Source of the DNA: Bacteroidales bacterium | GTDB taxonomy: Bacteria; Bacteroidota; Bacteroidia; Bacteroidales; Marinilabiliaceae | DNA length: 64,000 bases | Direction: 5' to 3' | NCBI GenBank assembly: GCA_900766825.1 | Contig: CAAFWU010000007.1 | Span: 1 to 64,000 of the forward strand | Made by a program: the position numbers and the translations under genes | Part shown: one piece after another, positions 51,751 through 60,172 of the stretch | Position numbering within the stretch: the first letter of the stretch is position 1 | How the letters are laid out: each line of letters starts with the position of its first letter | Notes under the pieces: generated by a model | Seen by the model: only the letters and a program-made list of their open reading frames with translations | The model's database searches: none | What the model was told of the DNA's origin: nothing

Positions 51751-51942
51751 ATATTTTTCAAATAAGAAGTACAATACAACACACAGAACTAACTCCAGAA
51801 CATATTAACTCTCTGTTTCAAATCAGAGGCTCAATCTAAAAACTCCGTAATTCCGAAGGGATTGCTGTGACTATAGCCCATGATAACATTCTGGGACTGG
51901 GCACACGGAACTGGGGAAAAAAATACGGAGTATAAGCCCCAC

Positions 51943-52731
51943 CTAATGCTTATTATTCTTCTGCGTACCCACATGCAAACCTATAGTCACCATCAAGTTG
52001 TTTTGGTTGCCGTGTGGGTTGCGCTGCACGGTCTGTATGTCACCTTGGGCACCAGTCATCTCAATCAACTCATCTTTGAGGTTGGGAACCAAGTTTAGGC
52101 GAACTTGAAGACTCACAAGCGTTCGTTTGCCAGCCTTGAAATAGGCACCGCCCATAAAACCAAAGCAGGCCGAGACAAAATGACTGTCATAGTTCGTGGC
52201 ATGGGTCGAACTAGAAAGAGAGTTTGGCACAAAGTCTATGCTATTCATTATGAGCTCGCCACCAGCTGCCACACCCAGAAAGGGACGTATGGTTTTGCGA
52301 CCCATGAAGAGACGACCATTGAGTGCGAAGTCGAAGGCCGTATACTTGGCCTCGAAGGTGCCATAACGTGTGAGGTTGCTCCACGTGCGCTCGTCGCTAT
52401 AGGGGTAGGTGCGGAAACCGAGCTCGGCACCCACGCCTATAGCCTGACTCATCTGATACATGCCGTCGGCATAGATTACGAAGCCTGTTTTGGCCACGTC
52501 GTGAAATGATATCTCGTCATCGTCCCTACCAAGAGAGAGGGGGACTGCCATGCCGAGGTGACCGCCTACGTAGACCTGACCCACGTTGAACGAGGAGGCG
52601 GCGCGCACCACAGGTGAGGGGGCGAGGGCTGGGGCTGCCTCTTCGGTGGGGGCTGCGGTGACCGTTGAGATGGTTGCGCCCGTGAGGAATAGGGCGACCG
52701 TGAGTGTCAGTACAGAAAAAAGATGTTTCAT
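51943..52731 (-). CDS. outer-membrane beta-barrel protein
   Basis: 262 residues with a signal peptide (basic start, hydrophobic core, 'VTAAPTEEAAP'). After an Ala/Pro-rich linker the protein alternates amphipathic strands ('NVGQVYVGGHLGMAVPLSL', 'AFDFALNGRLFMGRKTIRPF', 'TLVSLQVRLNLVPNL') and closes with a strand 'NNLMVTIGLHVG', consistent with an 8-10-stranded OmpA/OmpW-like barrel. No periplasmic peptidoglycan-binding domain is present. Ligand unknown. It is separated from the downstream terminator by 190 bases and from the upstream kinase gene by 51 bases on the same strand. Confidence 0.75.
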   Translation of the reverse strand: MKHLFSVLTLTVALFLTGATISTVTAAPTEEAAPALAPSPVVRAASSFNVGQVYVGGHLGMAVPLSLGRDDDEISFHDVAKTGFVIYADGMYQMSQAIGVGAELGFRTYPYSDERTWSNLTRYGTFEAKYTAFDFALNGRLFMGRKTIRPFLGVAAGGELIMNSIDFVPNSLSSSTHATNYDSHFVSACFGFMGGAYFKAGKRTLVSLQVRLNLVPNLKDELIEMTGAQGDIQTVQRNPHGNQNNLMVTIGLHVGTQKNNKH

Positions 52732-52782
52732 TGTTTAGGAGTTTATGAGAATGTTCCTTGTGGAACCATAGTGTGCAGTACG

Positions 52783-54084
52783 CTATTTCTTGGGCAGATG
52801 GCCGAAGATGGCAAAAGGGTCGGCAACGGAGATGTCGTCGGTGGGGACGAAGTCGTCGATTACCATGTCGGCCAAGCTGCGGCATACGTCGCGCCCGAAG
52901 GTTGTGGCCACGCCCACGGTGAGCATGCCAGCCGCCTTGCCAGCCTTCATGCCGTTCTGCGAGTCCTCGAAGACCACGCACTCGTCGGGGGTGAGCCCCA
53001 GCAGTTCGGCTCCCTTGAGGAAACAGTCGGGGGCTGGTTTGCTGTGGGCGGTGAGCTCGGCGGTTACTATGGCGTCCCACATGGTGTCGAAGTCGGGATG
53101 GGCACGGCGAACATCGGCCATCTTGACCTCGTTGGAGCTGGTGACCAATGCGGTGCGGAACCCAGCGGCACGCAATGCCAAAATGAAGTCGTGAGCCCCA
53201 GCTATGTAGGGGTACTGCATCTCATCGCGCTCGAAGGCATCGAGCTGTTGGCGGACATCAGCCTGAACCTCATCGGGGGTGGCGAAGCCGTCGGTGAAAT
53301 ATTGGGCAAAGATGTTTACGAGGGTCATGCCCTTGATCTTGCGGGCGAACTCGGGGTCCGAGGGAAAGTATTGGCGACCTATGCGACCCCATATTATGTC
53401 ATACTGACGCTCGGTGTCCAACACCACACCGTCGAGATCGAAGAGGGCGGCGCAGATGTTTTTATGGCTTAGGTCAGGGGTAGATTTTTGAGCGAAGGGG
53501 GTGATAGAGGGTGTATTAGATGTCTCTTCGGGCAAAGATAGCCCCTCTTTTTGCTCATCATCTTCGGCAAAGTCCATAAAGGCCTCGACAAAGAGTTTGT
53601 AGGAGGAGAAGGGGGTTCGGGCACCGTCTACAGTCATCTCGGCTTTGCGATAGAAGGGTTCGCGACCGCTGAGCTGCTCGGCCACGAAGGCTTCGAGTTC
53701 CTCGTCGGTTTTGTTGGCAATGATGGGGCGGTGAGCCTTGGCGGGGGCCAGACGATGGGCAAGTTCATGGGGCTCCACCTGAATGTAGATGGTCAGACCC
53801 GCCTGACGCATGGCCTCCATATTGTTGTGGAAACAGGGGGCGCCGCCGCCAGTGGCAATAACGGCATTGGGCACCGAGCAGAGGTCGCGGACAACCTGAG
53901 CCTCGGCCTCGCGGAAACCAGACTCGCCATGTTGGGCAAAGAACTCCGATATGGTGCAGGCGTGGCGGGTCTCAAAGTAGGTGTCCATGTCGATGAACTG
54001 CCAGTTGAGGTCGGCAGCTATGCGTCGGCCAATGGTGCTCTTGCCCGAACCCATATATCCCACAAGGAATACTCTGTTTTTCAT
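52783..54084 (-). CDS. aroK: shikimate kinase fused to a HAD-superfamily phosphatase
   Basis: 433 residues in one uninterrupted frame. Residues 1-175 are a complete shikimate kinase: P-loop 'GYMGSGKST' (9-17), 'DMD' (32-34), shikimate-binding 'TGGGAPC' (78-84) and the lid arginine region 'GREPFYRKAE'. A polar linker (176-207) leads to a HAD domain of the beta-phosphoglucomutase type: 'FDLDGVVLDTE' with nucleophile Asp216 and Asp218, Thr315 in 'LVTSSN', Lys349 in 'HSKPAPDCF' and acidic 'FEDSQNG' (372-378). Both active sites look intact. The kinase makes shikimate 3-phosphate in the aromatic pathway. The phosphatase substrate is unknown. Both domains keep the gene's normal codon character, arguing against a recent accidental fusion. 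Confidence 0.9.
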   Translation of the reverse strand: MKNRVFLVGYMGSGKSTIGRRIAADLNWQFIDMDTYFETRHACTISEFFAQHGESGFREAEAQVVRDLCSVPNAVIATGGGAPCFHNNMEAMRQAGLTIYIQVEPHELAHRLAPAKAHRPIIANKTDEELEAFVAEQLSGREPFYRKAEMTVDGARTPFSSYKLFVEAFMDFAEDDEQKEGLSLPEETSNTPSITPFAQKSTPDLSHKNICAALFDLDGVVLDTERQYDIIWGRIGRQYFPSDPEFARKIKGMTLVNIFAQYFTDGFATPDEVQADVRQQLDAFERDEMQYPYIAGAHDFILALRAAGFRTALVTSSNEVKMADVRRAHPDFDTMWDAIVTAELTAHSKPAPDCFLKGAELLGLTPDECVVFEDSQNGMKAGKAAGMLTVGVATTFGRDVCRSLADMVIDDFVPTDDISVADPFAIFGHLPKK

Positions 54085-54100
54085 TGTCTTACGTAGGGGG

Positions 54101-54370
54101 CTATTTATTCAACTGCTCGGCTATCTGGCTCAAGGCTATGCTGAGTTGGTCGGGGCACGAGGTGGGTTTGTTGCCACAGCGTATGCCCTGAATTCGGGGG
54201 ATGACGTCGCCCACCTTTTGTCCCTCAATAAGGCGACATATGCCCTGAAGATTGCCGTGGCATCCGCCCAACACTTGTGCGCTGACAATGGTGCCGTTGT
54301 CGTCCACCGTAATGTTCATGAGTTTGCTGCAGACACCCTGAGGTGCGTATTGGAATGTTTTCTCCGCCAT
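54101..54370 (-). CDS. TSCPD domain protein (TIGR03905 type)
   Basis: 89 residues, the full length for this stand-alone family. The signature 'TSCPDQLSIAL' near the C-terminus and cysteines in 'GVCSKL', 'GGCHGNL' and 'ICRLIEG' are conserved. The same domain occurs at the end of some class II ribonucleotide reductases, where it may bind metal; the free-standing protein has no proven role. It precedes the kinase-phosphatase gene by 16 bases on the same strand. Confidence 0.88.
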   Translation of the reverse strand: MAEKTFQYAPQGVCSKLMNITVDDNGTIVSAQVLGGCHGNLQGICRLIEGQKVGDVIPRIQGIRCGNKPTSCPDQLSIALSQIAEQLNK

Positions 54371-54514
54371 TTAAGTCTTAATAATGATTGGGACAAATTT
54401 AGCACAAGTGGGCGTAAAACGGTCGTTTTTTACAATTGTTATGCATTGGGTGGGGTGGGTAACGAGCCAATAGTCAGCCGCGTTTGCTATTTTTGTGTCA
54501 AAATTGAAAAACAA

Positions 54515-55012
54515 ATGGAAACTCGACCCTACACCATTCTCTTTGTCTGCCTTGGCAACATATGTCGTTCCCCAGCGGCCCACGCTGTTATGGAGGCTCT
54601 GGTGGCTCAGCGGGGGCTTAATGTGAGCATCGATTCGGCTGGCATAGGAGCTTGGCACATAGGGCAGTTGCCCGACAGTCGCATGCGCCGCATTGGCCGC
54701 AGCCATGGCTACGACGTCAGTCACATTGCCCGTCAGGTGTCGGTGGCGGACTTCAGTAGTTTCGATGCCATTGTGGGCATGGACTCGGCCAACATATCGG
54801 CTCTGGAGGATTTGTGTCCGCAGGAGGAACTCAAGAGTAAGATTTGGCTTATGGCGGACTTCCTCACTCGTCATCCCAAATTCAAAAGTCGCTCTATTCC
54901 AGACCCTTACTATGGGGACGACGAGGATTTTGAGCTGGCCATAGAACTTATTGAGGATGCGGCAACCGAGATGTGCGAACGCATTGAGAACCAAGGGGAG
55001 TTATACTTATAA
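54515..55012 (+). CDS. low-molecular-weight protein-tyrosine phosphatase
   Basis: 165 residues from ATG 54515; the frame is open far upstream but the family starts directly before 'TILFVCLGNICRSP'. The P-loop CX5R is Cys12 to Arg18 and the general acid is Asp130 in 'SIPDPYYGDDEDF'. In many bacteria these enzymes dephosphorylate tyrosine kinases of capsule synthesis (Wzb type), but no Wzc-like kinase is in the window and the capsule-type genes start 3.4 kb away. It is followed after 10 bases by the ABC ATPase gene. Confidence 0.93.
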   Translation: METRPYTILFVCLGNICRSPAAHAVMEALVAQRGLNVSIDSAGIGAWHIGQLPDSRMRRIGRSHGYDVSHIARQVSVADFSSFDAIVGMDSANISALEDLCPQEELKSKIWLMADFLTRHPKFKSRSIPDPYYGDDEDFELAIELIEDAATEMCERIENQGELYL

Positions 55013-55022
55013 CACACAGACA

Positions 55023-56483
55023 ATGACACACATAACCATAAAGAGCCCTGTGGCGCGCTACGAGGAGCAACGTCTTGGGGGCGATGTCTCCTTCTTCATT
55101 GGCGAGGGGGAGAATGCAGCACTTATTGGTCCCAACGGTGGAGGCAAGAGCCTGCTGATGAACTACCTTACGGGGGCCATTAGCATCAAGGAGGGCGAGG
55201 CCTCGGTGCTGCATGAGGATGGGTCGCCCGTGGCCCGACAGAAGATATCTATGCTCACCTTCCGCGACATATACCGCAGCGGGGCGGGCTCGCAGGATAA
55301 CTATTACCAGAAACGCTGGCAAGCAACGGAGAACGAGGATAGCCCCATGGTGAGTCAGGTGCTGGGACCTCGTGCCACGGAACGTCACGGTCAGCTACTG
55401 GACGCTCTTGGCATCCGCTCTTTGCTGGAGAAGAGGCTTATCTTCCTGAGCAGCGGCGAGTTGCGCAAGCTCACCATTGTGCGAAGCCTAATGACGGAGC
55501 CCGAGTTGCTTATTGTGGACAACCCCTATATTGGTCTCGATGCCCCAAGCCGTCAGACCATAAACGATGTGCTTGCCAACGTGGCCAAGACCATGGGGCT
55601 CAAGGTCATTTTGGTCATCAGCCACCCCAAAGACTTGCCCAATTGGGTGGATAAGGTGGTGGCGGTGAAGGACAAAAAAGTAGAGTTTGTGGGCTCGGTA
55701 GCTGACTATAGGGCCAATGCCGACCTGCAACGTTCGCTCTTCCCCGAGGCCTATGCCGCTGAGCCTCACGTGGTTCCCGACTCCATGCGGGCTGTGGACA
55801 ACGATGACTATACCGAGGCGGTGACGATGCGCAACGTTCATGTGGCCTATGGTCCCGTGACCATTTTGGACAAGGTGGACTGGAGGGTGGTCAGTGGCGA
55901 CAAATGGGCTCTGCTGGGCAAGAATGGCTCGGGCAAGAGCACGCTACTGAGCTTGGTATGCGGCGACAATCCTCAGGGTTATGCCAACGACATTACGCTC
56001 TTTGGCCGCCAGCGTGGCACGGGCGAGAGCATCTGGGACATCAAACAACATATTGGCTACATATCGCCCGACATGCACACTTTCTATCAGGCGGACATAC
56101 CCTGTTTGGATGTTGTGGCCTCGGGTTTCTTCGACACCGTGGGTCTCTACCGTAAGCCCTCGGCCGACCAGAAGGCTCTGGCTCATGAGTGGATGCGCCT
56201 TTTCCACTGCGACCACTTGGCCGAGGCTTCGTTCCTAAAGGTGTCTTATGGCGAGCAGCGACTGGTTATGCTGACGCGTGTGTTCGTAAAGCGACCCTCG
56301 CTGGTCATTTTGGACGAACCCCTTCATGGTCTGGACGCAGGCAAGAAGACGTTGGCTAAGGACCTGATAGAGAGCTATTGCGAGGATCCCAACGTGACCT
56401 TGGTCTACGTTACGCACTATGCCGAGGAGATTCCCAGCGTGGTGGACAAGACCAAGGAGATGGTGAAACCAGCGCAACGTTAG
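55023..56483 (+). CDS. tandem-domain ABC ATPase (ModF/PhrA-like)
   Basis: 486 residues from ATG 55023. There are two nucleotide-binding domains and no membrane segment. Domain 1: Walker A 'GPNGGGKS' (36-43), signature 'LSSGELRKL', Walker B ending Asp166-Asn167, where the catalytic glutamate is replaced by asparagine. Domain 2: Walker A 'GKNGSGKST' (299-307), signature 'VSYGEQRL', Walker B with normal Asp431-Glu432. E. coli ModF has this layout and no known transport partner; its role is unsettled. The gene forms a + strand unit with the phosphatase upstream (10 bases) and the TylF-like gene downstream (60 bases). Confidence 0.88.
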   Translation: MTHITIKSPVARYEEQRLGGDVSFFIGEGENAALIGPNGGGKSLLMNYLTGAISIKEGEASVLHEDGSPVARQKISMLTFRDIYRSGAGSQDNYYQKRWQATENEDSPMVSQVLGPRATERHGQLLDALGIRSLLEKRLIFLSSGELRKLTIVRSLMTEPELLIVDNPYIGLDAPSRQTINDVLANVAKTMGLKVILVISHPKDLPNWVDKVVAVKDKKVEFVGSVADYRANADLQRSLFPEAYAAEPHVVPDSMRAVDNDDYTEAVTMRNVHVAYGPVTILDKVDWRVVSGDKWALLGKNGSGKSTLLSLVCGDNPQGYANDITLFGRQRGTGESIWDIKQHIGYISPDMHTFYQADIPCLDVVASGFFDTVGLYRKPSADQKALAHEWMRLFHCDHLAEASFLKVSYGEQRLVMLTRVFVKRPSLVILDEPLHGLDAGKKTLAKDLIESYCEDPNVTLVYVTHYAEEIPSVVDKTKEMVKPAQR

Positions 56484-56543
56484 CGAGAGCCAAATCTTGT
56501 CAAAACCTATCAATTACCCCACAAACCGATACGCTTCGTACAC

Positions 56544-57287
56544 ATGACAACAATGGGCATAATAAACCTGATCATAATAAATGCCATGATCTGGGTAGGC
56601 TTAAGCTACTTCTGGAGTTTCTGGACCCACAAACTCTTCAAACCATGGGGTTGGCTGGAGCTGCGCAAACGCAAAATGGTGAACGCCGAGGTGGACAAAG
56701 CTGAGCGCCGATGCAAGGACCGCGTTCGTTTCTATGCCCATTTCTTTGCCATGCAACAAGTGGAGCAGAACGAGACGGAGGGTGCCTTTGTGGTGGCGGG
56801 CGTAGAGGAGCCCCTGATACTCCGCACTCTGCGCAACCAGTGTCCCAACCGCGCCCTCTGGGCTCTGGGTCCCATGGAGGAGACGACAGTGACCATAGTG
56901 CACGAGAATTGCCAAGGCGAGGTCTCCGAGGAGCAGGTGAAGCTGGACTGGGTGAGCGAAGCGGAGGTGCAGTCCATAATGCCGTCGAGTAGCGACCTCA
57001 ACCACGTCCTGAATATGCCCGTTCCCGAGGCTCTGCCCCAGCTTACGGGTCCCATAGCCTTGGCGAGCATCGATCTTGTGGACCACGACACATTGCTTGC
57101 CACCTTGCGCCACATCTATCCCCTGCTGTCGCCCGGTGCCGTCCTGCTCGTTCACAGCTACGACCACTCGTGGCCTGGAGTTCGCAAAGCCGTAGACACC
57201 TTCAGTGCCAGCATCCCAGAGGGATTTTTGGAGTTGCCAGATATGTATGGGTCGGTGGCACTGGTTAGAAACAGAAGTAAATCATAA
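56544..57287 (+). CDS. membrane-anchored TylF/MycF-like protein with altered SAM site
   Basis: 247 residues. An N-terminal membrane helix ('MGIINLIIINAMIWVGLSYF') is followed by a basic linker. The C-terminal half resembles TylF-family O-methyltransferases: 'ASIDLVDHDTLLATLRHIYP', 'LLSPGAVLLVHSYDHSW' and 'PGVRKAVDTF' correspond to the metal- and catalysis-region 'GG.i..DDY..W.GvrkAvdef'. The glycine-rich SAM-binding loop expected near residue 80 is replaced by 'GAFVVAGVEEPLILRTL', so methyl transfer is doubtful. It could be an inactive, membrane-tethered homologue. It may belong to the transcript of the two upstream genes. Confidence 0.55.
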   Translation: MTTMGIINLIIINAMIWVGLSYFWSFWTHKLFKPWGWLELRKRKMVNAEVDKAERRCKDRVRFYAHFFAMQQVEQNETEGAFVVAGVEEPLILRTLRNQCPNRALWALGPMEETTVTIVHENCQGEVSEEQVKLDWVSEAEVQSIMPSSSDLNHVLNMPVPEALPQLTGPIALASIDLVDHDTLLATLRHIYPLLSPGAVLLVHSYDHSWPGVRKAVDTFSASIPEGFLELPDMYGSVALVRNRSKS

Positions 57288-57400
57288 ATAATTAATAGAG
57301 AGGGAATTTGTCACAGTACGCATAGGAGATTAATATGGCTTTGTGCAATTTAATTACGAATACTCTCCTCTTTTATGAGTTTAAAATTAACTATTATTAA

Positions 57401-57431
57401 TTTCAGATTTTTCATAATATATCTATATTTG
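57401..57431 (+). promoter_or_regulatory. promoter of the Abi-associated RNA and Abi gene
   Basis: TATATTTG (57424-57431) is a perfect -7 box. TTTC (57401-57404) is 19 bases upstream, one base off the -33 consensus TTTG at the right distance. Transcription would begin near 57438, exactly at the start of the hairpin RNA described next. Confidence 0.65.
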
Positions 57432-57437
57432 TAATAA

Positions 57438-57487
57438 CAGAATCCGCCACGCTTCCCATAAGAACAGCGAACCAGGGCGGGTCTTTT
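57438..57487 (+). ncRNA. small structured RNA upstream of the Abi gene (abiF-RNA-like candidate)
   Basis: A roughly 50-base element: an outer stem of 57442-57448 with 57476-57482 (ccgcc/ggcgg core plus A-U and U-G pairs), an inner 3-bp stem of 57450-57452 with 57467-57469, single-stranded AACCA between them, and a U-rich end (tctttt). It sits directly after a good promoter and 7 bases before the Abi start codon. Structured RNAs (the abiF motif) are known immediately upstream of Abi_2-family genes. I match this by position and shape, not by an alignment. Confidence 0.55.
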
Positions 57488-57494
57488 GCTTTAT

Positions 57495-58352
57495 ATGGGT
57501 GCCATCAGACAATATACAAAACAAGCTCTTTCTGTTGCTGAACAAATTGATTTACTAAAGAGTAGAGGTTTAAATCTAACCGATTATAGTGCAGCCACAA
57601 AATTCCTTAGTGAAGTAAGTTATTTCCGATTTATCCAATATCTCCGCCCTATGGAGATGGATAAGACAACCCATATCTTCAAAGCGAACAGCCAATTTGA
57701 AGATGCAGTAGCATTATACAATTTTGATTCAGACTTAAGAGACCTAATTTTCAGAGCAATCCAAAGAATAGAAATAGCTCTTCGCACAAAAATCATACAA
57801 GAATTTTCTTTAGAGCACGGACCATTTTGGTTCTTTGATGCGAATCTGGCTGAGGATGACCATAAGTATATTGAAAACGTAAACTCGATTGACAGAGAAT
57901 ACCAACGTAGTAAAGAGGATTTTATCAACGAGCATAAAAGAAACTATGACAAACCTTTCTTTCCACCAGCTTGGAAAACACTCGAACTAGTTTCTTTGGG
58001 CACACTCTCAAAACTTTACTACAATTTTCAAGATAATAAACTCAAGAAAAGAATTGCTCGTCAGTTTAACCTTCCGCAACAAGAAGTATTAGAAAGTTGG
58101 ATGAGAAGTCTTTCTGTTTTAAGAAATTATTGCGCACATCATTCTCGCATTTGGAATCGCTCACTACCAAATGCTCCTCAATTGAAAGTACCTTTACGTG
58201 GACCTTGGATAAACATAGAAAAAGTCGACGCTAATAAATTATATGCAATAGTCTGTTGCATTGCATATTGGCTTGCTTCTATGGAATATGGAATAAAGTT
58301 CAAGACCGAGATTAAAACTTTATTAAATTCATATCCACAAGTAGACCCTTAA
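57495..58352 (+). CDS. Abi family protein (AbiD/AbiF, Abi_2)
   Basis: 285 residues from ATG 57495 (a TTG nine bases upstream is less likely). It is an abortive-infection family protein, all alpha-helical, distantly related to HEPN nucleases. Family motifs are 'QIDLLKSRGL' near the start, 'ISEVSYFRF'-type 'LSEVSYFRFIQYLRP', 'RIEIALRTKI', 'PAWKTLELVSLGTLSKLY' and the late 'VLRNYCAHHSRIWNR', which contains the R-N-x3-H HEPN-like active-site pattern. Such proteins arrest phage-infected cells or act as toxins paired with an RNA. GC is much lower than in the flanking genes, indicating acquisition. It is inserted just before the capsule-type locus. Confidence 0.9.
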   Translation: MGAIRQYTKQALSVAEQIDLLKSRGLNLTDYSAATKFLSEVSYFRFIQYLRPMEMDKTTHIFKANSQFEDAVALYNFDSDLRDLIFRAIQRIEIALRTKIIQEFSLEHGPFWFFDANLAEDDHKYIENVNSIDREYQRSKEDFINEHKRNYDKPFFPPAWKTLELVSLGTLSKLYYNFQDNKLKKRIARQFNLPQQEVLESWMRSLSVLRNYCAHHSRIWNRSLPNAPQLKVPLRGPWINIEKVDANKLYAIVCCIAYWLASMEYGIKFKTEIKTLLNSYPQVDP

Positions 58353-58461
58353 GCTATGGGGTTCCCAAGTAATTGGGATACAGAACCTTTATGGAATCAC
58401 ACGGACAAAAATGCCTGTGAGTATTAGCATTATTAGTGCAAAAAAGAACATCAACTCCCAT

Positions 58462-59412
58462 ATGTCCACAAACAACGGAACTATCACTAATACTCTACCC
58501 ACCGACAACCTGCGCGACCAGCCCCAGTGGTTCGTGCTCCGCGTCAAGTGGCGCCACGAGGACGATGTGGAGCGTCTGCTCTCCGATGCCCACGTGCCCA
58601 CCTATGTGGCCCGCGCCTATCGTCTCGTTGCCGACCGACGCACCAAGCAACCCGTGCGCAGCCTCGTGGTCATGCTCCCCGAGATCGTCTTTGCCTACGC
58701 CTCGCACCGTTGGCTGCAGAGCTTCATCAACGAGGAGGCAGCTCATAAGGGGCACACCATATTTTTCTGCACCATGGTTCGCGATGGGTGCCGTACCCTT
58801 ATGACCGTGCCCAGCATGCAGATGGAGAGTTTTATGAGCGTGGCCTGTCAGACCGAAGAGGATGTGCGGTTTCTGAAACCCGACGAGGTCAGTCTGGTGC
58901 CGGGCGACCAGGTCATAATCCATGGCGGACCCTTCGATGGCGTCACGGGTACTCTGCAGAAGGTCAAAGGTCTGAGGCAACGCCGTGTGGTGGTGAGCAT
59001 CGAGGGTCTCATGGCTGTGGCCACCACGGAGATTGAGCCAGACTACATCGAGGTCATCAGCCGAGCCAAGAGCAACGGCATTCAGGCTCATGATGTTAGC
59101 GAACTGCTGATATCGGCCGAGCAGGCTCTGGTGACGCAGCCTTTGCCTCTGCCCATGCGTAGGGCTCTGGACATAGCGGCGCAGCGGGTGCTGGCTCACA
59201 TGGGACCTCGGACTAAGCAGTCGGCGTCGGTGGCTCTAGCACTGCTGACCTATGCGCAGGCGGTGGGAGACTCGGAGATGTTGGAGAGGGAGAAAGAGAT
59301 TTGTTTGGAGTATGTGAGCGGGATGGGGGTCTCACATTTTAGGGATAAGATGGTGTGGATGCTGAGGGAAGTGGGGGCTGAGGTGGAGGATAGTTGCTGG
59401 GAGGAGGACTAA
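58462..59412 (+). CDS. upxY: UpxY-type transcription antiterminator (NusG-like)
   Basis: 316 residues from ATG 58462 (ATG 58411 would add 17 residues). It has a NusG N-terminal domain ('QPQWFVLRVKWRHEDDVERL', about 25-130) and a KOW segment ('VPGDQVIIHGGPFDGVTGTL'), then about 110 further residues that are unusual, since Bacteroides UpxY proteins are about 170-190 residues. UpxY proteins prevent early termination in the leader of their own capsule operon. It lies ahead of a glycosyltransferase and two flippases, as expected, but with a 760-base gap. No UpxZ is visible. Confidence 0.8.
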   Translation: MSTNNGTITNTLPTDNLRDQPQWFVLRVKWRHEDDVERLLSDAHVPTYVARAYRLVADRRTKQPVRSLVVMLPEIVFAYASHRWLQSFINEEAAHKGHTIFFCTMVRDGCRTLMTVPSMQMESFMSVACQTEEDVRFLKPDEVSLVPGDQVIIHGGPFDGVTGTLQKVKGLRQRRVVVSIEGLMAVATTEIEPDYIEVISRAKSNGIQAHDVSELLISAEQALVTQPLPLPMRRALDIAAQRVLAHMGPRTKQSASVALALLTYAQAVGDSEMLEREKEICLEYVSGMGVSHFRDKMVWMLREVGAEVEDSCWEED

Positions 59413-60172
59413 CTTATTTATAATAAGACTTATATGGGAAAGGCTGTTGACACATACATTCGGCAGGAAGTTGCTGAGCTGGAGTTCGGTATATGTTTTA
59501 CTGCGCTATTTGTGCGGGAGTGTCTTGGGGAATGGTGGCTTTGAAGAATGTGTTGTGTGTGGGGGGGGGCAGTGGTCTTGGTGAAAGAATTTATTTAGGG
59601 TACAAATTATTCTTATCAAATAGAAACGGCTAATTTAAAGTGATAACATGAGTAGAACAAATATAACATTATTCTATCTATATTACAAAATACGCTAAAA
59701 ATATAGAGTATTCGACTAACTAAAGGAGCTAATGCAAAAGCTGAAACAATACATAAATCACTCTGACTAATTTAATAGCATGAATTATATTGTTCATCAA
59801 CAAGAAGCATACTCTAACTTTCCTTCAACTTTTTCCGTAATAAACCCAAACACACAACGCAAATTATGCATAAATAGCTAAATTTGCCAATAAGAATGGG
59901 TACTTTGCGCCTACAATTGGTTAAGGGAACCAAAGTACACCCAAACTACAAAACAAGCAACATGAGTTGCACCATTACTTCATCTACCACTCATAACACC
60001 CTAAGCAACAGCGTTTTACGCACAGCTTGGGGAGATAAAGATTTGCTCTTAAGGGTAGATAACAGTGCTTGCTACATGATGCAAAAGTGCATGGCAAGAT
60101 ACTGTGACATAACCCAATAGGGGTGGGGTAACAGACGAGACTAAGACTATAAGCAAACTCCCAATAAACCAG
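59413..60172. other. 760-base gap between upxY and the first polysaccharide gene
   Basis: No convincing gene. Contents are a 36-codon frame (59434-59544) of uncertain meaning, a run of nine G (59561-59569), then AT-rich sequence with a perfect -7-like TAAATTTG at 59879-59886 lacking a -33 TTTG, and a 78-codon frame with poor coding character (59884-60120). The gap could serve as a leader on which the antiterminator acts, or contain a decayed gene. Confidence 0.5.
59561..59569. repeat. homopolymer of nine G
   Basis: An uninterrupted G9 tract preceded by a tgtgtgt stretch lies 148 bases past the upxY stop codon. Such runs are prone to slipped-strand length change. Confidence 0.8.

Noticed and set aside
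59434..59544. 36-codon frame just after upxY
   Set aside because: Plausible peptide but no terminator, no recognised motif and no sign of conservation visible here. Kept only as content of the gap.
59884..60120. 78-codon frame before the GT8 gene
   Set aside because: Low-complexity Thr/Ser composition, start within the AT-rich leader and no family resemblance. More likely non-coding.
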